Source: Taenia hydatigena (lineage: Eukaryota; Platyhelminthes; Cestoda; Cyclophyllidea; Taeniidae). From it: a stretch of 64,000 nt of DNA. This document shows, piece after piece, positions 58,034 through 64,000 of the stretch. The position numbers were made by a program, and so were the translations under genes. The DNA is taken from NCBI GenBank assembly GCA_036345935.2, contig JADWOT020001577.1, forward strand, positions 1,196,291 to 1,260,290. The letters run 5' to 3'. Position 1 is the first letter of the stretch; each line of letters opens with the position of its first letter. The notes beneath the pieces were generated by a model that was not told the DNA's origin, searched no databases, and was given only the letters and a program-made list of their open reading frames with translations.

Positions 58034-60790
58034 ACATACCTTGGCTTCTGAAGCACTATGGAAGTATTTCTATGGTAAAGCAGTTTTGCAGCCATCGAAT
58101 GATCGTTATAAATAACGAATTAATGTAGTACAGCGTCTAAGCTACAACGCGCATCTAAGTTCTGGATTAAGCGCATTGCAAAACACGTTATTAGGACGTT
58201 GCTGTCCTCGCTGGGAAGATGACAGCTACAAACGTGTGCTTTGAGACGGAGCAGAATCCAGAGCAAGGGATGGAGCCAAAAAACTGTAGACATCAATATT
58301 GAGTTGTTCTGCACTTAAGACTTAAGCATTTTTTACAGTCTGCACTTTCCCTCATCCCCTATATTTGCCAAACTCTTAATACGCCGGCAAGCCTCATGAC
58401 CATCCTTCACGCATGTCTCGGGATTCGTGTCATGACTCTAATTTCATTGCATCATCTCGACTGTTCGTTTAGATTCCGTTACAGCGAAGCGTTTTGCTTA
58501 ACTTAGATTGCTATATGGATTCAACGCTTAGCAGATACACGAGCAGATATGTTGGTCCAACTTAGACCTCGGCTTTTACAGAAGTACCTGCCTCACCTCA
58601 AAATCCCCAATTATTCATTTATTTATGTAATTTTCCATAGCAACATTTACTGATTCGTTTACTATTTGGGCTGGAAACTGTTATGTAGAGTTTGCTTAGA
58701 TGAGAGTGTCTGCAGCATCGGGCCTCATGTCTCAATCACTACAATCCTACTCACTTATGAGCTATTACTACCCTCGCACGAGAATCCAAAATCCACTACG
58801 CCTGCAACACTTCTTGTAGGAGCAATATCACTTTATGAATGGGTGGAGGGAAGACGCCGTCTACTACCGTTCGCATTAGTTTTGTGCGTTGTCTTAAATA
58901 TTGCGTAACCATTGTGAAACTGAATCAGAATTTGCCTTCATCGAAATCCAAGACCTGTGGATCTATGGCTGTCATTATGCATTCGGCTAAAATTAGGTCT
59001 TGAGCGATTTCTAAATGGAAACTTTAGTCAAAGTTAATTCAACTGAGGAATCGAGAATTTTGTCAAATGTATTCTGCTGCTAGATTTTCATCCAAACCAA
59101 GCGTCGTTCTAGGTCATTATTTTCTTTACCTTTTCTTTCTTTATTCGCACTTTATATCCCAAGCATTATCGCCAATGGCAGCATTGTTATCTGGGTTGTT
59201 GAAGAGAGCCGTAAAGCCTTGTCAGGCCTGCCATTCCATACGTTCATCTTCTGCCAGCCCATTTTTCCCTTCACTACCAATTTTTTGTTTATTTCTCTTC
59301 CCATAGTTAGTCGTGGCGTAACCTGGTTTACCCCCAAGCTCCTAGTGTGAAAATAGCGATCGGTTATTGTAATGTAAAGAATCAAATTTCCTCTTTTCGA
59401 ACGCCGCACGTGATTGTATTTGAAGCTTGGTACCCGCTGTCCTTATGTAGACAACAAAGTCGTGCGCTGTCATTCATGAAGGAATCACCTACTAATGTAA
59501 ATAAAAGCAGACTTTAGGCGATTTCTTACAACGCAATCAAACAGTACAGGTGATCTTTAAAGGATTTGGATTTATGGGATGATGCATGGACAACAAGGCT
59601 ATTATTAAGGCCTGCAGTGAGAAAGTTCTTGGTGTTCCTAACTCCATAATAGCAGTGGACAGCAGTCCCGTATTACGTGATTTACGCGTTGTATCATTCT
59701 TCGATAGCGAATGATGGCAATGTCCTCAGAGTACCGTCATCCTTCCTTGCAATTAAATGAAATCGCACGATCAATGCTAGGCACCATGTTTTCTTAGTTG
59801 GTGGTTGCTCCCAGGAACGCTCGATGCTTGCAAGTCATTAAAATTATCGTCATTTCTACTTATTTGTCAGTGTCACTTAAGGCGGCCCCTTTTTTGACTT
59901 TCGAACAACTTTTATATAAAAGTAATGTCATGATGCTGACGTTTTTGTAGGCTGTAAAGTTTGACGTAAAATAAGTATGTTGAAAGCAAAAGGCTGTTAA
60001 TTAGCAAAAAGACATTAGTTGTAATGAACGACATCAGCCTACAATGAGGGAAACATTTTGGAGCAAACATAACCAAAACCACTGCAAGTTGATCATAATA
60101 TCATTAGTAAGCGAGTTCCCATCGCATAATTGATGCCCTTATTCCATCAAAGTAAATCCTTTGCATAGACAATGCAAATCGGACTAAGTACACAAGTAGC
60201 AGTGTTAGAGAAAACCTTCGCTTTTATAAACATCTCGGTTTCAAACTGTGGCTCAAACTCGCCAGGTACAGCTGGTGGATGTCATTTATAAACCTATTCT
60301 CCAGCGCTGTCGTGACTGGATTTGACTTCTATACCTAGCCACAAAAGCGCTACATCAATCTAGTTCAAGTCGGCATTGACAACAAAAGTGGATACGCACC
60401 ACGGATTTCGTTCTTTGCAACCATATCATACACAGAGAAGTCGAGCAGTGCTTAACGAAGCTTTAAATTGCAGCAACCGACCTTTAGTTAGAATCACCGC
60501 ATGCACAACTGTCCGATTCGGACACAGTGCTTGAGCCAGTGCTACATCTTTCGCTAAGGTGAGTTGCCACCACCTTGCCAGAGCCATGCATCCGCGTACT
60601 TAGACTCCTTTAATTCTACTCAAGTTCATTGATGTCGACTGGCGTTGGTGTCACAGATGTGCGCACATACAGTTATCAAAATTGAACGCCAAGTTTCGAC
60701 TTTTCATTGAAGCCTCAATGAAGAACACTCATGATACTACTTTTACTCACGCATCAAGCTTCATGTGGCCTCATTTAGCATACTAACAAT
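58034..60790 (+). repeat. Old duplicate of 3.93-7.29 kb
   Basis: Order and strand are the same as at 3.9-7.3 kb, but similarity is patchy. Clear matches are at 58240-58275 (partner 4150), 58660-58910 (partner 4560-4760), 59160-59230 (partner 5450-5520), 59415-59620 (partner 5715-5905) and 60290-60350 (partner 6620-6680). No frame is shared along its length, so I do not call genes. Confidence 0.6.
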
Positions 60791-62709
60791 TTTGATGTCC
60801 TAAATGCCTAAGCAAACGAAGCCAATAACACGATAATAACTCATCAGTTATCATCAGTTGGATTCAATTCGTTCCACAAAGAGTGCACTTCAGCAGAAGT
60901 CATAGATGGGATGAAACTCACTCCAGTTGCAAGGATGCCGATTGGATGAATGAAAAAATTGCCATCACTTTCGATTTGCTCTGTGATGGCTGCTCTGAAA
61001 ATGCGTAAGTGTTTAATCTTAAATCAGAGCAGCACAGGTTTTGCAGAAAGGTTTTACTTGTCGATTCTCAATTTATCCTCCACAGTTTTATTCAGCGCAT
61101 AAAATGCTAGAATGCATTGTCACTTATCAAAGAGGTATCACGTGGTGGTAGGGCGGACATGGAACATACCATGAAATTAAGCAGTGTATTCAAGATGATA
61201 TAGTGCTTTGATCGGAAAAAAATAGAAATTAGAAGCATTGAAGAGCATGCAAAATTAGCTTTGACCATGGCATTGGCCGTCGAGATAGGACAATTTTATA
61301 TCATTCGTCTCCCTTTGAGCTTATGCAGTGTCATTATAAGCACCCGAACCCTGCGTCAGCTTTCATGAGCACTGCCTTCTTTCCTCCAAAAAGATCGTCC
61401 AGTTACCAAGTTTTCATTGTTTTCCCAAAAGCTGTAACTGTGCAAGCATTAATGCAAATAGGGTTTATTAAGCTCTTTTCAGCAGAGCAGTTCCCACAAA
61501 ATTAATGCAAAAGTATAGGGCTTTTTTAACGGTGCAGGCAACTTTGTGGCCCCATGAATGCTGCTGATGGAGTTACTACTCAGAATGTCTTGCTGCTTGC
61601 GCCTGTCTCATGCTAAGTCGTCCAAGTAGCCAAATGGTGGCAATACTGCGGATAATCAATAGGTGGAGGTCTATAGCAGTGATAGGAACGTGAATAGTCC
61701 ACTCTTCTGTTTCAATCGCATTTAGTACAATCTGCATTGATGTGGGATGAGATCATGCAAGATCTCTAGGGCGTAGAGAAAAAACGCATTTCGATGGGAG
61801 GGGAGAGATAGAAAAAAAAAAGGAGGTAAGGAAGGGTGGAAGATAACATGTACCGAAAGACTACACATCCATGTCACTCTACCTACCCGTCCACAAAGTG
61901 ATACTCTTACATCCCAAAAGCTGACAGAAATTGAGGAGAATTAGTTGAGCTACTGCGCAACTATGTGTTGTGAGAGCTGGGTCTAGCCATTGGTCGCAGT
62001 TTTTATAAATGCCAGTTCAAAACTGCTCTGTTGTTAAATCCTATTCAAAGGTATTTCTAATTTATTATTCGAATTGCTGAACTACACGGGACGCACATCA
62101 ATCTATTCTTAAGCTGTCAGCATCACCCTTGAGATCGGACGTTAATTTGTCAACAATAGCCCAGAAGAGAAAATAAAACGAGTGTATGAATGCTAGGTTT
62201 TAGTATATGCTTGCAGACTCTAAGGCGAGTTCTTCTTGACTGGTGATCACCGAGCATCCAAGGGAGCATGACTCCTCTTCATTCCTATTCAATAGCTCAA
62301 ATCGAGCAGAGATGCGCTGCTACTAGAATATCAAGGTCACTGAAGCACTATAAATTTGCCTGAATTACGCAGCTTACTTACCAGGACAGCCCTCGTCGTC
62401 TGATCGGTCGTCAGATTTGTGCGTGCGTATCCTACTTTTCCAGTCAATCATAGGAGTCGGCTGAATTCACTAATAGTGAGGCACAATTGAAGTCGTTGGT
62501 TAGAGGTATTCGATCGTCTGGGAGGAAGAACGGTCTCTGAGGGAGTGCAGGTCAGCACACCCGGTGTTCGTGGCTCAAAAATGCAAACCAAAGAAGTCCG
62601 TACCTACTGCCGTTATTTTCGGCCACTTGCACAGGTGACCTCCACCTTAGCCATGTTTCTCTCCGTAGCGATGGATGTAGCAAAGTTGGATGGCACAATG
62701 GGTCAAGAT
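60791..62709. other. No recognisable gene
   Basis: I see no gene or clear repeat. A purine-rich patch with a run of A lies at about 61795-61840. The HSP90-related sequence begins near 62710. Confidence 0.4.
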
Positions 62710-63309
62710 CACTATCCTATCTAGCCACGTGTCTCAAATAGGGAAGCACCAAAGTGACATCTACTACATCCCAAACGGAAGCAAGGAACGTCTTGCCAGT
62801 TCTGCCCTTAGGTGCTTTACGTGGTGGATACGATCGATGGATATGCAGGGCCGCAACTGCGTGAGCATGACGCGAGGAAGTTTGTGGGCGTGACGAAGAG
62901 GAGTCTTGAAATTCCTTCGAACCTACTTGCAAGAAAATCAAGAACAATTTAGACAATGGGTTGAGGAAATCACTGTGTCCAACAGGCTTACCACTGCCTC
63001 CTTTTGTATTGTTAGTTCGCCGTTTGGTTGGTCTGCTAACAAGAGGTAGGTCATGAAGGCTCAAGCGCTTTGCGAATCCAGCACACTTGGATATATGTCC
63101 ACCAAGAAGTATTTGGAGATCAACCCTGATCACAGGGCTGTAATTTGTATGAAGTGGATTTCGAATCGGGGAAATTTTGCAAGGGTCTTAGTAATATGCT
63201 CTTTAGCACAGCCATGCTCGTCTCTAAATTCACTTTATGGGATACAGAGGTTCATGCTAACATTTTCCGAATCAAATGGAAGATAGGTTTGGTACTTGCT
63301 GGAAAGTGA
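62710..63309 (+). pseudogene. HSP90: HSP90 pseudogene, C-terminal part (forward copy)
   Basis: Successive pieces match the middle-to-C-terminal region of cytosolic HSP90 in the right order: KHQSDIYYIPNGSKE (about 62740-62785), DGYAGPQLREHDARKFVGVT (about 62835-62895), VSNRLTTASFCIVSSPFGW (62975-63031), [20 protein letters not shown] (63053-63112) with LEINPDH after it, and [13 protein letters not shown] (about 63199-63237), ending at TGA 63307-63309. The normal protein is an ATP-dependent chaperone. This copy has at least three frame changes, an in-frame TAG at 63047-63049 and no ATPase domain. No introns are evident, so a processed origin is possible, but I see no poly(A) tail. Confidence 0.88.
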
Positions 63310-63599
63310 GCGGTCTCGTCTTCCTCTTCGAGCACAACTAAAGCATGCTCCTTTATTATGAAACAAGTCCTTGCAGGATCTCCAGAGCACTGAAGGCAAT
63401 TTCGTTGAGGTGGAATAGAAGGCGTGAAAAGGAAAAGGATGCAAGGCGAAATGGAAGACAATATATTCAATATGCCTATTCCGCCTTGTCGCTCCATCGG
63501 CTTGGTCGTAAAAATGCTGCTTTTACAGTCAAGCGTCATTTGTGCTTTGAGAAGTCCTTGATAAGCTTTGCTACCAGCAGTTGTCTTATCTGCCAACTT
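63310..63599. other. Spacer between the converging HSP90 copies
   Basis: This is about 0.3 kb with frames on both strands (63345-63671 + and 63252-63632 -), neither supported. The minus frame begins in HSP90-derived sequence (MCLEMPEDEP) and runs on into unrelated sequence, so it is a read-through of the pseudogene. Confidence 0.5.
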
Positions 63600-63951
63600 C
63601 ATCGGCTCGTCTTCCGGCATCTCCAAACACATACTTATCAGCCCGTGGATTTTGTTGGCACGAGCCTTTGAATCCTATAAAGTGAATCCAGAGGAGAGTG
63701 TGGCTGTGCTAAAGAGCGTGATTATGAGATCATCGCAAATCTTATTAGGTTTGCCTTCAGCTGACAAAATCTTCTTCAGACGAATCATAACCTTGTTACC
63801 AGGGTTGATCTTTTAAATATTTCTTGGTGGACACATATCCGAGTGTGCTGGATTCGCGAAGCGCTTGAGCCTTCATGGTCTGTTCCACGTTAGCAGTCCA
63901 GTCGAATGCTGAAGCAGTAATACAACAGGGAGAAGCAGTAAGACTGTTAAA
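63600..63951 (-). pseudogene. HSP90: HSP90 pseudogene, C-terminal part (reverse copy)
   Basis: Read on the minus strand from the ambiguous base, this encodes SPCCITASAFDWTANVEQ (about 63932-63880), MKAQALRESSTLGYVSTKKY (about 63878-63819), then after one frame change INPGNK and DLIITLFSTATLSSGFTL (about 63731-63678), a TAG stop at 63675-63677, and ANKIHGLISMCLEMPEDEP to about 63605. These match the HSP90 C-terminal domain. It keeps more of the reading frame than the forward copy, which it faces tail to tail at a distance of about 0.3 kb, and it is cut off at its upstream side by the undetermined base at 63952. It may be only the end of a longer copy. Confidence 0.88.
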
Positions 63952-63952
63952 N
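63952..63952. other. Undetermined base (n): likely assembly join
   Basis: This is the only ambiguous base in the window. On its left is the HSP90 pseudogene, broken off in mid-domain. On its right is a fragment of the 3.8/56.4-kb duplicate starting in mid-unit. Confidence 0.6.
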
Positions 63953-64000
63953 CAATGTTTGATTAGAGCCTGTCATGGCAGAACATGTTTCGCTCGACCC
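63953..64000 (+). repeat. Fragment of the 56.4-kb duplicate
   Basis: 48 bases matching about 56898-56945 with a single difference, and about 4358-4405 with more differences. The unit presumably continues beyond the window. Confidence 0.8.

Noticed and set aside
62717..63133. 138-codon minus-strand frame
   Set aside because: It lies opposite the forward HSP90 pseudogene, whose plus-strand matches are unmistakable. The minus translation has no recognisable features.

Overview
The window looks like accessory DNA from an animal nuclear genome. It has GT-AG introns of about 140 bp, TATA and CCAAT promoter elements, AATAAA signals, Snail-type C2H2 zinc fingers (a metazoan family) and decayed cytosolic HSP90 copies. 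There are no operons, ribosome-binding sites, tRNA or rRNA genes, CRISPR arrays or recognisable reverse transcriptase or transposase reading frames. A flatworm, perhaps a tapeworm, is my best guess from composition and gene style, but the window does not prove it.

The main content is a dispersed cluster of seven copies of one Snail-like zinc-finger gene. The copy at 14.0-15.1 kb (+) is intact. The copy at 43.9-45.15 kb (-) has four perfect fingers but an 11-bp frameshift near its N-terminus. Copies at 33.4-34.6 kb (-), 27.3-28.6 kb (-), 17.5-18.35 kb (-), 39.6-40.2 kb (+) and 9.4-9.7 kb (+) are decayed. The best four share an unusual structure: a TATA box about 45 bp upstream of the start codon, a first coding exon of only 10 nt (Met-Lys-Tyr or Met-Lys-His), a phase-1 intron of 138-140 bp, and a second exon that opens directly with an eh1-type repressor motif (FSIASIL). 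The fingers lie at the C-terminal end.

Most of the remaining DNA is old, rearranged duplication of the flanks of this gene. Block 'U' (5' flank) is at 1.7-3.3, 28.7-29.7, 34.7-36.1, 39.1-39.6 and 45.2-47.4 kb. Block 'R' (3' flank, about 1.5 kb) is present in both orientations, for example at 8.5-9.1, 10.6-11.4, 16.1-17.5, 20.9-22.4, 25.3-26.8, 29.7-30.7, 32.2-33.4 and 40.8-43.2 kb. A 3.58-kb tandem pair lies at 18.87-22.45 and 23.21-26.79 kb, and its spacer is an inverted copy of 53.8-54.6 kb. A second duplication system joins 3.8-7.3 kb with 56.4-60.8 kb and the last 48 bases, and also takes in 13.3-13.8 kb.

The region 47.4-53.8 kb is largely free of these repeats and holds one plausible small two-exon gene (52.48-53.54 kb). 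The right end (62.7-63.95 kb) holds two converging HSP90 C-terminal pseudogenes and one undetermined base (63952), which looks like an assembly join. All duplication boundaries were found by eye and are approximate to tens of bases unless stated otherwise.
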